Shown: positions 8,588 through 17,854, counted from the first letter of the stretch. The stretch is DNA of 44,624 nt from an uncultured Alphaproteobacteria bacterium (GCA_944393695.1 CALYAY010000012.1:1-44624); one strand, 5' to 3'. Numbers and translations are program-made. The notes: generated by a model from the letters alone, not told the origin.

Positions 8588-10567
8588 ATGTTATTCAACT
8601 GCTGCCGTCATAATCGCCGCCTGGCCGATGCCATTCGGTTTCTCAGCGCCGACGCGATTGAAAAATCAAAATCCGGACACCCCGGCATGCCGCTGGGCAT
8701 GGCTGACGTGGCCACGGTTCTGTTTACCAAATTCATTAAAATTAACCCCGAAGACGCCGGCTGGTTCGACCGCGACCGTTTTGTTTTGTCTGCCGGCCAC
8801 GGTTCCATGCTGCTTTATTCTCTGTTATACCTGCTGGGTTATAAGGATATAACCATTGATGATATAAAAAACTTCCGCCAGCTGGGTTCCAAAACCGCCG
8901 GTCATCCCGAATACGGTCACCTCGCCGGCATTGACATGACCACCGGCCCCTTGGGGCAGGGAATTTCCTCGGCTGTGGGCATGGCTTTGGCCGAAAGAAT
9001 ACTTAATGCCCGCTTTGGCGACAAACTCTGTAATCATTACACTTATGTTATCAACGGCGACGGCTGCCTGATGGAAGGGATTTCGGAAGAAGCAATTTCC
9101 CTGGCCGGACATCTGCGGCTCAACAAACTGATTGTCTTCTGGGACAATAACGACATCACGATTGACGGCCATGTTTCCGCAGCCAATTCTACTGATCAAA
9201 TTAAGCGTTTTCAGGCCTGCGGTTGGAATACGATTTCCATCGACGGACACAATCCCTGTCAGATAGAATGTGCAATAAAAAAAGCCCAAAAGTCAAAAAA
9301 ACCGACGCTTATCGCCTGCAAAACCAAAATCGGCTTCGGCGCCCCCACCAAATGCGGAACCTCCAAATGCCACGGATCGCCGCTGGGTGCGGAAGAAGTT
9401 GCCGCCATGCGTAAAAATCTCAAATGGGATTATGCCCCGTTTGAAATTCCCGAAGATGTACTTGCCGCCTGGCGAAAAGCCGGGGAACGCAGCCGCCCGC
9501 TTTATGAAAACTGGAAAAAAGAGGCCAAAGCAGCCGGCAAAAGCTTCACCGACATTATTCAAAACAAATTGCCCAAAAACTGGGATAAGGAATTAAACAA
9601 GTTAAAACAGGATGCCATTGCTCAAAAGACCAAAGTTGCCACCCGCAAAGCCTCTGAAATGTGTCTGGAAAAAATTGTCTCCCATGTTCCCGAAATCATC
9701 GGCGGTTCGGCTGATTTGGCCGCTTCCAACCTGACCTTTGTTAAAGGCATGAAGACTGTTACCAAAGACGATTACCGCGGCAATAACATCATGTATGGGA
9801 TTCGCGAACATGCCATGGCCGCGCTGATGAACGGCATGGCTCTGCACGGCGGCATTATTCCCTATGGCGGAACATTCTTTGTTTTTTCTGATTATATGCG
9901 TCCGGCCATGCGTCTGTCTGCTTTAATGAAGCTGCGGGTGATTTATGTCCTGACCCACGATTCGATTGGTGTCGGCGAAGACGGCCCCACTCATCAGCCG
10001 GTGGAACATCTGGCCTCTTACCGCGCCATGCCGGGGATTTTGACTTTCCGCCCCTGTGATGTAGTTGAAACGGCTGAGGCCTGGCAGCTGGCTGTTGAAA
10101 GCGAACATGAGCCGAGCATCCTGGCTCTCAGCCGTCAGAATTTGCCGTTGCTGCGCACTTCCGCTTCGGAAAATCTGAGCGCCAGAGGGGCTTATGTCAT
10201 TGCCGGCGATTCGAAAAAACGCCGGCTGACCATTTTGGCCTCCGGTTCTGAAGTGTCTTTGGCCGTCGAGGCTATGGAAAAATTAAAGGAAAAAGGCATT
10301 TCCGCTGCCGTGGTTTCCATGCCCTGTTGGGAATTGTTTGAAAAACAACCCGCCAAATATCGTGAAGAAGTCCTTGGCATGGCGCCGCGCATAGCGGTCG
10401 AAGCCGCTTCTTCTTTCGGCTGGCATAAATATGTCGGCGACAAAGGACGCATTATTGCCCTGGACGGTTTTGGCGCTTCCGGCCCGGCCGACAAGCTTTA
10501 TCAACATTTCGGCATAACCGTTGCCGCCGTTATGAAAGCTGCCGGAGAACTGCTGAAAAACAAATAA
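8588..10567 (+). CDS. tkt: transketolase
   Basis: The product is about 659 residues from the ATG at 8588. The frame extends upstream to 8549 within the lipoprotein gene, but a GGAGG sits about 12 nt before 8588. Thiamine-diphosphate enzyme signatures are present: KSGHPGMPLGMADV near the N-terminus, SAGHGS, the TPP/Mg motif GDGCLMEG, YGIREHAM with the catalytic Glu, and HDSIGVGEDGPTHQP. The enzyme moves two-carbon units between ketose and aldose phosphates in the non-oxidative pentose phosphate pathway. Full length (E. coli TktA has 663 residues). Last gene of the diguanylate cyclase-methyltransferase-lipoprotein run; no convincing terminator follows. Confidence 0.96.
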   Translation: MLFNCCRHNRRLADAIRFLSADAIEKSKSGHPGMPLGMADVATVLFTKFIKINPEDAGWFDRDRFVLSAGHGSMLLYSLLYLLGYKDITIDDIKNFRQLGSKTAGHPEYGHLAGIDMTTGPLGQGISSAVGMALAERILNARFGDKLCNHYTYVINGDGCLMEGISEEAISLAGHLRLNKLIVFWDNNDITIDGHVSAANSTDQIKRFQACGWNTISIDGHNPCQIECAIKKAQKSKKPTLIACKTKIGFGAPTKCGTSKCHGSPLGAEEVAAMRKNLKWDYAPFEIPEDVLAAWRKAGERSRPLYENWKKEAKAAGKSFTDIIQNKLPKNWDKELNKLKQDAIAQKTKVATRKASEMCLEKIVSHVPEIIGGSADLAASNLTFVKGMKTVTKDDYRGNNIMYGIREHAMAALMNGMALHGGIIPYGGTFFVFSDYMRPAMRLSALMKLRVIYVLTHDSIGVGEDGPTHQPVEHLASYRAMPGILTFRPCDVVETAEAWQLAVESEHEPSILALSRQNLPLLRTSASENLSARGAYVIAGDSKKRRLTILASGSEVSLAVEAMEKLKEKGISAAVVSMPCWELFEKQPAKYREEVLGMAPRIAVEAASSFGWHKYVGDKGRIIALDGFGASGPADKLYQHFGITVAAVMKAAGELLKNK

Positions 10568-10605
10568 TCTGTCGCCGCTGTCGGATAATAACCGCAAATT
10601 TTATG

Positions 10606-10634
10606 TTGAGTCCGGCCGCAAATATGTATATCAT
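10606..10634 (+). promoter_or_regulatory. candidate promoter for dnaE
   Basis: A -35 TTGAGT (10606-10611) and -10 TATCAT (10629-10634) are separated by 17 bp and sit about 40 nt before the dnaE ATG. The hexamers match the consensus at four and five positions. The surrounding sequence is AT-rich, so alternative -10 elements further downstream are possible. Confidence 0.4.
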
Positions 10635-10673
10635 CGACTTATCTGATATAAAATTTTATAGAGATTAATCCGA

Positions 10674-13600
10674 ATGGCGGCGCCAAAATTTGTACATCTG
10701 CGGGTTCATACCGCTTATTCCCTGTCCGAAGGGGCAATCCTTGTTCCCAAGCTCATTCATAAGCTTCATGATTTGGGAATCGGAGCGGTTGCCCTGACCG
10801 ACACGGCAAACATGTTTGGCGGCAAAGCCATTTCCAAATATGCCCAGGATGAGGGGATTAAGCCGATTCTCGGCTGCCAGTTCTATTTTCGCAATCCCGA
10901 TGCCGATGATGTCTTGAAAAGCAAGGGGCGTGTCATTGACCCTGACAAAATTATTTTGCTGTGCATGAACGCCGAGGGTTATGCTAACATCATAAAGCTG
11001 ATGAAGCGGGCTTATCTTGATAATCCGGGTCCGACGGAAAAAGCTCAGCTTAAAATGTCGGACCTTGAAGAATTAAATGCGGGACTGATATGTCTCACCG
11101 GCGGCGTGGAAGGGCAAATCGGTCGGCTTTTACTTGAGAACCGCAAAGCAGAGGCTGAAGCCGTAACCGTTAAGTTGCATGAAATCTTTGGTAACCGCCT
11201 GTATATGGAGTTAATGCGTATAGGCCTTGAAGCCGAACGCAAAACCGAAGATGCCTTCATTGATCTGGCTTATAAATACAATATTCCCCTGGTCGCCACC
11301 AACGAGGCTTTTTTCTTTGATGCGGATATGTATGAAGCTCACGATGCGCTGATATGCATCGCCGCCGGTGAATATGTGGCAAATGAAAACCGCAAAAAAT
11401 ATTCTCCCAACAACCGTCTCAAATCTCCCGAGGAAATGGTGGAATTATTCAAAGATATTCCGGAAGCTGTTGACAACACTGTCAAAATCGCTATGCGCTG
11501 CAACTTTCTTTCAGAAAAAGTCCAGCCTTTGCTTCCAATCTTTGAATGCCCCGATGGTATGAGCCAGGATGAATACATTGATTATGCCGCCCATAAAGGT
11601 CTGGAAGAGCATATGCGCGACTATGTTTATTTTGAAGGCATGACCGATGAACAGAAAGCCGAAATTGACAAGAAATACTACGGACGCCTGGAGTATGAAC
11701 TGAGTGTTATCAAAAAAATGGGCTTCCCGGGCTATTTTCTCATCGTGTCGGACTTTATCCAGTGGTCAAAAACTCATGGCGTTCCCGTGGGGCCGGGGCG
11801 TGGTTCCGGTGCCGGTTCAATCGTTGCTTGGTCGCTGAAAGTTACCGAGCTTGATCCCTTGAAGCTTGATTTGCTGTTTGAGCGCTTCTTAAATCCCGAA
11901 CGCGTCAACATGCCCGATTTTGACGTCGACTTTTGTCAGGAAAACCGCTATAAAACCATTGAATACGTTCAAAAAAAATATGGGTTTGATCATGTTGCCC
12001 AGATTATCACCTACGGCAAACTGCAAAGCAAAAACGTAATTCGCGACGTGGCACGAGTGTTACAAATGCCTTATGCTCAGGCCGACCGGATTTCCAAAAT
12101 GATTCCTCCCGGCGTGCAGGGCAAAAACCCCACATTGCAGGAATCTCTTGACCAGGTACCCGAACTTGAGGAAATGCGCCAGAACGATCCTCAGATAAAC
12201 AAGCTGTTTGACATCGGCATGAAACTTGAAGGCCTTTACCGCCAATCCGGTATGCATGCCGCCGGCGTGGTTATCGGCGATCGTCCGCTTGATCAACTCG
12301 TTCCTCTTTACAAAGATCCCAAAGCCGACATGCCTGTTACCCAATATGACATGAAATATGTTGAAGAAACCGGGCTGATTAAGTTTGACTTTTTGGGCTT
12401 AAAAACCCTCACGGTTATCAAACGCGCCGTTGACTGGATAAAAAAGACCCGTGGCGAAGATTTGATTATTGAAAAGATTCCGCTTGATGACCGTGAAACT
12501 TACGAACTTTTGCAGCGGGGTGATACCGTGGCGGTTTTCCAGTTTGAATCCGACGGGATGAAAGATGTTCACCGCCAGATAAAACCTGACCGTTTTGAAG
12601 ATCTGGTAGCTATTGTGTCGCTGTACCGCCCGGGGCCGATGGACAACATTCCCACCTACATCAAGCGCAAACATGGTGAAGAAGAGATAACTTATCTTCA
12701 CCCCTCTTTGGCGCCGATTCTTGATGAAACCTATGGTATTATGGTTTATCAGGAGCAGGTTATGAAAATCGCTCAGGTTTTGGGCGGCTACACCATGGGA
12801 GGTGCCGATAAGCTGCGTAAAGTTATGGGAAAGAAAATGCGTGATGAAATCCCCAAACAGCGCAAGATGTTCACCGAGGGTGCCATTAAAAACGGCATTG
12901 ATGAAGCTACTGCCACAGCCATTTTTGACCAGATGGAAAAGTTTGCCTCTTATGGTTTTAACAAATCTCATGCCGCGGCTTATTCTCTCATTTCTTATCG
13001 CACGGCCTATCTGAAGGCGCATTACCCGATAGAATTTATGTGTGCGGTCATGTCGCTTGATATTACCAACACCGACAAACTCCAGTTCTTCAAGGAAGAA
13101 GTTAAGCGTATGGGGCGCAAGGTCTTAAAGCCAGATATCAACAAATCCGGTTCTGACTTTGTGGTTGAAGACAACAACATTCGTTATGCCCTGGGAGCAG
13201 TTAAAGGGGTGGGTGAAGCTAATATGCGGGCGATTGTGGCTGAACGCGAGGCTCGCGGCCCTTACAAAGACATATCTGATTTTATCCACCGTACCGATGC
13301 CAAACAAATTAACCGTCGCCAGCTTGAGCAGCTGATTAAGGCCGGTGCTTTTGATTGTCTGGACAAGAACCGTGGTCGGCTTTTTGCCAATGTTGAAACT
13401 ATCATGCGCAACATTTATTCTTCCACTGAACTCAAAACCAGCGAGCAGGCCTCCCTGTTTGGAAATGAGGAGCTTCACAATAAGGTCAGGCTGACAGACA
13501 AACCTGATTGGCCCGAGCTTGAAAAACTGCGTTTGGAAGCCGAAGCCATTGGATTTTATCTGTCGGCTCATCCTCTGGACAGCTATAAAGAAGGCATGGA

Positions 13601-14147
13601 AAAACTCGGCATCAAGAGCAGCAGCGAAGTCTTCCGCAACATCCACACCGGCGACACCATCCGCGCCAAGCTGGCCGGCTGTGTCACCAGTTTTCAGAAA
13701 CGTATCAGTAAAAACGGCAATAAATATGCCTTTTTAGGCTTGTCTGACGCTGCCGGCAGTTATGAAGGCCTGTTGTTTTCCGAAGCCATGGTCAAATATG
13801 AGGAGGTCATCAACTCCGGCCTGCCGCTTTATGTCAGCGTCACCATTGACAAACAAACCGAAGATGGCGCCCCTCGCATCATGATAAACATGATAGAAAC
13901 GCTGGATAAAGCTGTATCCGAGGTGTCTAACGGTTTGATTATCCACATCGGCAATGCCGAAGCCGTTAAAGGGCTGAAAGAAATTCTTCGTCGTGATAGA
14001 AATGGCAAAAACAAGATTTATATTATACCCGAAAATGATGAATGGGATGTTCGTATTGAACTTCCTGGCGGCTTTGCCTTTGCTGACAGCGATTTTCTGA
14101 GCCGTATCCGTTCTGTTCCCGGTATAACCTCAATTAAGGAGATTTAA
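10674..14147 (+). CDS. dnaE: DNA polymerase III alpha subunit DnaE
   Basis: This is the 1157-residue replicative polymerase. The N-terminal PHP domain begins FVHLRVHTAYSLSEGA. The polymerase palm contains GPGRGSGAGS (about 371-380) and the catalytic acidic motif PDFDVDF (about 414-420). FNKSHAAAYSLISY and the helix-hairpin-helix region (ALGAVKGVGEANM) follow. The C-terminal part carries an OB-fold region and a tau-binding-type tail. This is the DnaE1 type used for chromosome replication, not the shorter error-prone DnaE2. It appears to begin its own transcription unit and is followed 4 nt later by a membrane-protein gene whose ribosome site (AAGGAG) overlaps the dnaE end. Confidence 0.97.
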   Translation: MAAPKFVHLRVHTAYSLSEGAILVPKLIHKLHDLGIGAVALTDTANMFGGKAISKYAQDEGIKPILGCQFYFRNPDADDVLKSKGRVIDPDKIILLCMNAEGYANIIKLMKRAYLDNPGPTEKAQLKMSDLEELNAGLICLTGGVEGQIGRLLLENRKAEAEAVTVKLHEIFGNRLYMELMRIGLEAERKTEDAFIDLAYKYNIPLVATNEAFFFDADMYEAHDALICIAAGEYVANENRKKYSPNNRLKSPEEMVELFKDIPEAVDNTVKIAMRCNFLSEKVQPLLPIFECPDGMSQDEYIDYAAHKGLEEHMRDYVYFEGMTDEQKAEIDKKYYGRLEYELSVIKKMGFPGYFLIVSDFIQWSKTHGVPVGPGRGSGAGSIVAWSLKVTELDPLKLDLLFERFLNPERVNMPDFDVDFCQENRYKTIEYVQKKYGFDHVAQIITYGKLQSKNVIRDVARVLQMPYAQADRISKMIPPGVQGKNPTLQESLDQVPELEEMRQNDPQINKLFDIGMKLEGLYRQSGMHAAGVVIGDRPLDQLVPLYKDPKADMPVTQYDMKYVEETGLIKFDFLGLKTLTVIKRAVDWIKKTRGEDLIIEKIPLDDRETYELLQRGDTVAVFQFESDGMKDVHRQIKPDRFEDLVAIVSLYRPGPMDNIPTYIKRKHGEEEITYLHPSLAPILDETYGIMVYQEQVMKIAQVLGGYTMGGADKLRKVMGKKMRDEIPKQRKMFTEGAIKNGIDEATATAIFDQMEKFASYGFNKSHAAAYSLISYRTAYLKAHYPIEFMCAVMSLDITNTDKLQFFKEEVKRMGRKVLKPDINKSGSDFVVEDNNIRYALGAVKGVGEANMRAIVAEREARGPYKDISDFIHRTDAKQINRRQLEQLIKAGAFDCLDKNRGRLFANVETIMRNIYSSTELKTSEQASLFGNEELHNKVRLTDKPDWPELEKLRLEAEAIGFYLSAHPLDSYKEGMEKLGIKSSSEVFRNIHTGDTIRAKLAGCVTSFQKRISKNGNKYAFLGLSDAAGSYEGLLFSEAMVKYEEVINSGLPLYVSVTIDKQTEDGAPRIMINMIETLDKAVSEVSNGLIIHIGNAEAVKGLKEILRRDRNGKNKIYIIPENDEWDVRIELPGGFAFADSDFLSRIRSVPGITSIKEI

Positions 14148-14151
14148 CCCG

Positions 14152-14997
14152 ATGTCCTGGCGCAATTTTTATGACAGTTTCATCTTGGGCGTTGGCGGCC
14201 CCGAGGATGCTCCGGTCAAATTTCCCTTTCTGGGCACGGTTCTCGGACCCGAAAGTCTGTTTTCCGACCGACTTGGCGCTTTTTTGCGTCTGGCTTTTTT
14301 CGGAGGAATCGGCCTGGCCGTTTTGGCTTTGTTGCTGGGCCGGGCTTATGTTTGTGGCTATTCTCATCTGTCAGATAATTTTTATTGCCTGTCATCGGCA
14401 ATTGTCTGGCTGGCTCATTTTGTTTTAAAGCTGTTGTTTCTAGGATTTTTTGCGCTTTATTGGCACCATGCCGCGGCCGGCGAACCTTTACCTTCTCTGC
14501 GGCAGATTTTGTCTCAATGGCGTCAGGCGGGGCGGGTGGCGCTGTGGCTGCTGATTTTAGGGCTTAGCGGAATAATTCCGTTTATTTCCCTTTTTGTGCT
14601 TCAGATTCGCGAGCCTGATCCCGACTGGCGGATTGAACTGGCTTTTTTCACTTTTGTGGGACTGGGGTTTCTGGTTCCCTTTATTGCTGTTCGTTTCTTG
14701 TCGGTTTTGGCCTTTGTTGCCGGAGAAAAAACACGGCCTTCTCTGAGCCGAATTTGGCTGCGAGGTCGAGGGAATACGGCCAAAATCCTGATTTCCGTTT
14801 TTGTCATCCTGATGCTGGCTTTTCTGATTTTCAACAGCTTTTATTTTAATTTCCGTGCGGTTGAAGCCTCTGCCGCTCCCTGGGCCGGCATCATCATTGA
14901 GTTTTTATACGGATTTTTCTTTTTAATTTTCTTTACATTATTTCTGAATCATTGTTTGATACAGAAGACTTATTTATTTGACGGAGTAAAAAAATGA
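14152..14997 (+). CDS. six-span membrane protein, paralogue of the next gene
   Basis: The product has 281 residues with about six hydrophobic helices and short loops, and no catalytic motif. The segment before the fifth helix reads SLSRIWLRGRGNTAKILISV. The equivalent place in the next gene reads LASAWQLTAGDRGKIFLGV, and both proteins end with a short FLxH-type tail, so the two look like divergent tandem paralogues. The start has an AAGGAG 10 nt upstream. It lies 4 nt after dnaE and overlaps the next gene by 4 nt (ATGA). The function is unknown. The topology recalls membrane domains of DUF-type proteins that carry a W-x-L/R-x-x-G motif. Confidence 0.75.
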   Translation: MSWRNFYDSFILGVGGPEDAPVKFPFLGTVLGPESLFSDRLGAFLRLAFFGGIGLAVLALLLGRAYVCGYSHLSDNFYCLSSAIVWLAHFVLKLLFLGFFALYWHHAAAGEPLPSLRQILSQWRQAGRVALWLLILGLSGIIPFISLFVLQIREPDPDWRIELAFFTFVGLGFLVPFIAVRFLSVLAFVAGEKTRPSLSRIWLRGRGNTAKILISVFVILMLAFLIFNSFYFNFRAVEASAAPWAGIIIEFLYGFFFLIFFTLFLNHCLIQKTYLFDGVKK

Positions 14998-15779
14998 CCG
15001 ATAACGATTCTGCCTCTTCCGTAATCCGGCTGCCGTTGGGCGAAACGCTGAAACGCAGTTTTCTGTACATTGCGCTCAACTTCAAAGACTGTGTAAAAAT
15101 AGCCTCTTTCTGGTATTTACTGGTCGTTATTGACATTTTGCTTGGTTTTCCGAGCCTTTCGGAAAGTCTGACGGCGCAAAGCCAGTTTAACCGCTTGGCT
15201 TCGGCGTTGTTGATGTCGGTCGGTTATGCGGCCATTGCGGTTTGCCTTTGCCGCGGTATTATTCTTCAGGAAAAGGACTACCGTTATTTTAAGCCCGCAT
15301 TGGACGAACGTATCATGCGTTATTGGGGCTATAACATTTTAATCACGCTGATGATGGTTTTGCCCATGGTTGCCATTGTCTTTTTCCAGCTTAAAAACAA
15401 AGAACTTTTGGGCGGAGTGGGATCTCTGCTGTCTTTGGTTTTGATTGTGGCTGTGGGTATAATTGTAACGCGTTTTTACCTGCTCTTACCGGCCAAAGCT
15501 TTGGACAGAAAAGACTTTTCGCTGGCTTCGGCCTGGCAGCTCACGGCCGGAGATCGCGGCAAAATCTTCCTGGGTGTTTTTGTTATGGCCATTCCGGGCA
15601 TGATTCTGGTCATGTTGCTGAGCGCATTAAACACATATTTCGGCTCGGCCGACAGCTTTATTTATAAAATCATCTTCAGTCTGCTGAGCATGAGTATTTC
15701 TTTTATTGATACCTGTCTCAAGGTTTCCTTCCTGAGCCATGCATATCAATATTATGTTTATTACAAGGAACATCAATAA
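14994..15779 (+). CDS. six-span membrane protein, second of a tandem pair
   Basis: The product has 261 residues with about six predicted transmembrane helices. Its start codon overlaps the stop of the preceding paralogue (ATGA), so the two are probably translated together and may form a hetero-oligomer. A conserved-looking SAWQLTAGDRGK loop precedes the fifth helix. No enzyme motif was seen. It closes the dnaE transcription unit, with a strong terminator right after its stop. The co-transcription with dnaE may be positional only. Confidence 0.75.
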   Translation: MTDNDSASSVIRLPLGETLKRSFLYIALNFKDCVKIASFWYLLVVIDILLGFPSLSESLTAQSQFNRLASALLMSVGYAAIAVCLCRGIILQEKDYRYFKPALDERIMRYWGYNILITLMMVLPMVAIVFFQLKNKELLGGVGSLLSLVLIVAVGIIVTRFYLLLPAKALDRKDFSLASAWQLTAGDRGKIFLGVFVMAIPGMILVMLLSALNTYFGSADSFIYKIIFSLLSMSISFIDTCLKVSFLSHAYQYYVYYKEHQ

Positions 15780-15782
15780 AAA

Positions 15783-15806
15783 AAGCCCCGCCCGGGGCTT
15801 CCTTTT
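15783..15806 (+). terminator. intrinsic terminator after the dnaE operon
   Basis: AAGCCCC pairs perfectly with GGGGCTT around a GCCC loop, starting 4 nt after the stop codon of the second membrane protein. The tail is CCTTTT, a modest T-run. Confidence 0.75.
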
Positions 15807-15895
15807 CCTCCCTATAAAGCCTTAGTCCCCAAACCTACCCTCCCCCTAAAGATTTAGGGGGAGTAGGAGGGGGTATGACAATGTCATCCCTTTTT

Positions 15896-15946
15896 TCCCT
15901 CTCCCTTGAGGGGAGAGGTCGGAGCGTAAGCTCCGGGTGAGGGTGA
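15896..15946 (+). repeat. CCCTCTCCCTTGAGGGGAGAGG hairpin module, copy 1
   Basis: TCCCTCTCCC...GGGAGAGG is followed by a second small hairpin (GGAGCGTAAGCTCC) and GGGTGAGGGTGA. The same outer sequence with a different inner hairpin (CGACACGAAGTGTCG) is at 39597-39646. The stem is varied while base pairing is kept, which points to selection on structure. Confidence 0.75.
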
Positions 15947-16060
15947 CAACAAAAATCCTATTCCTGTCATCCTCGGGTTTAACCCGAGGATCCAAGTCAA
16001 ACCAACCTTCCTATTATTCTCCCCCTAAATGCTTAGGGGGAGTTAGAGAGGGTTTGACAA

Positions 16061-16233
16061 TGTCATCCCTCCGCAAGCGTAAGTCTTGCGGTCAAGGGAT
16101 CTACAAATTTGTCACCCCCTCATAGATGAGGGGGCTGGGGGGAGAGAATATAGCCTTCTTCAGTCTTAATCAAAATATAGCCGCAATTTAACCCTTCCTA
16201 CTCCCCTTTTAAAAGGAGAGAGAGCAAATGACA
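16061..16233 (+). repeat. TGTCATCCCTC-ended composite repeat, copy 1 (short form)
   Basis: Starts TGTCATCCCTCCGCAAG and carries hairpins CCGCAAG/CTTGCGG, CCCCCTCAT/ATGAGGGGG and CTCCCCTTTT/AAAAGGAG in the same order as the copies at 22363, 39658 (reverse) and 41100. It ends AATGACA. It lacks the last GTTCAG/CTGAAC hairpin found in the 215-bp copies. Confidence 0.85.
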
Positions 16234-16303
16234 TTGTCACCTACCGCTCCCAGCCGCTCAGAAAAAGCAAAAGAAGACAAAGCAGATTGTTCCGGAAAAT
16301 TCT

Positions 16304-16666
16304 CTATGACGCCACATGATTTTTCAGGCGCTGGCGGTTGACAATGGCGTTGATATGGTCAAATTCCTCAAAAGACTGATAAGCAAAGTCATAACTCTTC
16401 TTGTCGCAGTCATAAAAAACTTTGTTGGCCATTAATTCAATTGCCTGATCGATTTTCTGAAAAGCTTCGTTATAATCGGGATTAAAGTTGTTGCGGGTCT
16501 TTTTTTTCACAATATCATGATAGGCGGCAATCACTTTTGCTGTTTCGTCCGCTGAATTAGGATAGCCCTTCGCTTCAAAATCATGCATAATCTGGGCTGT
16601 CGTCTGATAGAAACATTTGTTGGTTAAAATACTTCTCTGTTTCCTGTTACTGCCGTCAATAACCAT
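16304..16666 (-). CDS. small protein of unknown function
   Basis: The product has 120 residues, Lys- and Asp-rich, soluble and probably helical (DYNEAFQKIDQAIELMANKV). There is no signal peptide or recognised motif. Two ATGs lie side by side (16669 and 16666). The AGGTG ribosome site is 6 nt from the second and only 3 nt from the first, so 16666 was chosen. A promoter with perfect -35 and -10 hexamers lies upstream, which is good support for expression. It is flanked on its 3' side by repeat mosaic A. Confidence 0.65.
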   Translation of the reverse strand: MVIDGSNRKQRSILTNKCFYQTTAQIMHDFEAKGYPNSADETAKVIAAYHDIVKKKTRNNFNPDYNEAFQKIDQAIELMANKVFYDCDKKSYDFAYQSFEEFDHINAIVNRQRLKNHVAS

Positions 16667-16713
16667 CATGCACCTGTTATTTTAACTCTCTGAAAGCTTA
16701 CTTAGCACACAAA

Positions 16714-16740
16714 ATTATATTTTTCAAGCATTTTTGTCAA
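16714..16740 (-). promoter_or_regulatory. promoter with perfect hexamers and a 15-bp spacer
   Basis: On the minus strand TTGACA (16735-16740) and TATAAT (16714-16719) are both exact consensus matches but only 15 bp apart. Position fits the small gene starting at 16666, with a leader of roughly 40 nt. The tight spacer would be expected to weaken it or make it depend on a DNA-twisting activator. With TAATTT used as -10, the spacer becomes 17 bp. Confidence 0.55.
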
Positions 16741-16780
16741 CTCAGACAACTTACCGCGATAATTGCCCCGGTATAAATGC

Positions 16781-17080
16781 TTAATCCTGAATGTCAGCCT
16801 CATAGGCATGAACAATTTCGGTGTCGTCCTCGTCTTCCACGCGGTTTAATTCGCACACCAAAAGTTTGTCGGCTTCGGCCAGGCTGTCAAAAATATCGTT
16901 GCTGATGTCGCTGAGCAGAATTTCTTCTCCCGGACGACGGACAAGAATGGCGCTGTTGTCTTCCGGGCTGAGCGTAATCTTGGCCTCCAGCGGTTCGCCT
17001 TCGCGTTCGTACATCAGCAGCATAACCTCGTCTTCGTCGTTAACCATAAAGTCAAAGGTCTCAAATTCTTTCTCATCCAT
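16781..17080 (-). CDS. small acidic protein of unknown function
   Basis: The product has 99 residues and is very rich in Asp and Glu (for example VNDEDEVMLL and RVEDEDDTEIV), cytoplasmic, with no signal peptide or helix long enough to span a membrane. A GGAG lies 8 nt before the ATG. The composition recalls DUF1292-like small proteins, but I cannot confirm the family. It is divergent from the site-2-protease-like gene and 112 nt upstream of the other small unknown on the same strand. Confidence 0.65.
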   Translation of the reverse strand: MDEKEFETFDFMVNDEDEVMLLMYEREGEPLEAKITLSPEDNSAILVRRPGEEILLSDISNDIFDSLAEADKLLVCELNRVEDEDDTEIVHAYEADIQD

Positions 17081-17170
17081 CTTTCAGGCTCCTGCAAATG
17101 TTAATATTTAGCTTATTATAGGTGCAAAATACTTTACAATCGGTTACTATCACACCGGAGACAATAAAAA

Positions 17171-17854
17171 ATGCGGATTTTGATTGACAGGTTTATCGAA
17201 TTGCTCAAATGGCCGGCCGCTGTTTATATGCTGCTTTCCCTGCCGGCTTATATTCGTTCTCTGTATGCCTTTAATTTCATGAGCTGGCATTATGTGGCTC
17301 TGGCCGGCGGCGTCGCTGTGTTTTATATCTCGCGCAATATGTCGGATTCGGCCATCCGCAGCAATATTCAGATTATCGCCCATGAATGCACTCATGCCTT
17401 TTTTGCCCTGTTGACTTTTCACAAGGTTACCCGTATCCGTATTGAGGGCGACAATTCCGGCGGCCATATGGAATTTAAGGGGCGGGGAAACTGGCTGATT
17501 GTCATTGCGCCCTATTTCTTTCCGCTGTTTTGCTTTTTGTGCATGCTGGGCATCAGCGTTTACACCTGGTTTGCCCCGATGAATCTGTTTCTGAACGGCA
17601 TCCTGGGCTATTTTGTCGGCTATCATATTGACACCGTTGTTTCGCAAATTCATGAAAAACAAACCGATTTGCCCAAGGTGGGCTACAAGTTCTGCCTGCT
17701 GTTTCTGCCGGGAGCCAATCTCTGGGCTTTGGGCAGCATTTTGGCTTTCAACAGCCGCGGCTGGGAAGGCTTTTGGCTTTATCAGCGTTTTATCCGCTAT
17801 CTTAACGGCCGCAATTATGATGAAGTGATACAGTTTCTGAGCAGCCTGTTTTAA
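17171..17854 (+). CDS. M50/site-2-protease-like membrane metallopeptidase
   Basis: The product has 227 residues and about five or six hydrophobic segments. The zinc motif HECTH lies at residues 71-75 within IIAHECTHAFFALL, a membrane-embedded HExxH as in M50B-type proteins. A second conserved-looking block, GYHIDTVVSQIHEKQTDL, fits the place where M50 enzymes carry the third ligand (Asp). The likely role is cleavage of a membrane-spanning substrate, or an inactive relative of such a protease. The substrate is unknown. GGAG precedes the ATG by 10 nt. The 3' end overlaps the histidine kinase gene tail-to-tail by 4 nt. Confidence 0.75.
   Translation: MRILIDRFIELLKWPAAVYMLLSLPAYIRSLYAFNFMSWHYVALAGGVAVFYISRNMSDSAIRSNIQIIAHECTHAFFALLTFHKVTRIRIEGDNSGGHMEFKGRGNWLIVIAPYFFPLFCFLCMLGISVYTWFAPMNLFLNGILGYFVGYHIDTVVSQIHEKQTDLPKVGYKFCLLFLPGANLWALGSILAFNSRGWEGFWLYQRFIRYLNGRNYDEVIQFLSSLF

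Larger units (their letters stand above)
15807..16303. repeat. intergenic repeat mosaic A (no gene seen)
   Basis: About 500 bp without a supportable gene, built almost wholly of hairpin-forming modules. These are CTCCCCCTAAA/TTTAGGGGGAG-type palindromes near 15840 and 16019; a CCCTCTCCCTTGAGGGGAGAGG module at 15896-15946 that recurs at 39597; a TGTCATCC...GGATCC palindrome at 15965-15993; and one copy of the TGTCATCCCTC-ended element (16061-16233). Open frames here are artefacts of the repeats. Confidence 0.85.

Noticed and set aside
15807..16303. CRISPR-like array in the repeat mosaic
   Set aside because: The repeats are palindromic modules of different sequence with no regular spacer length, and there are no cas genes.
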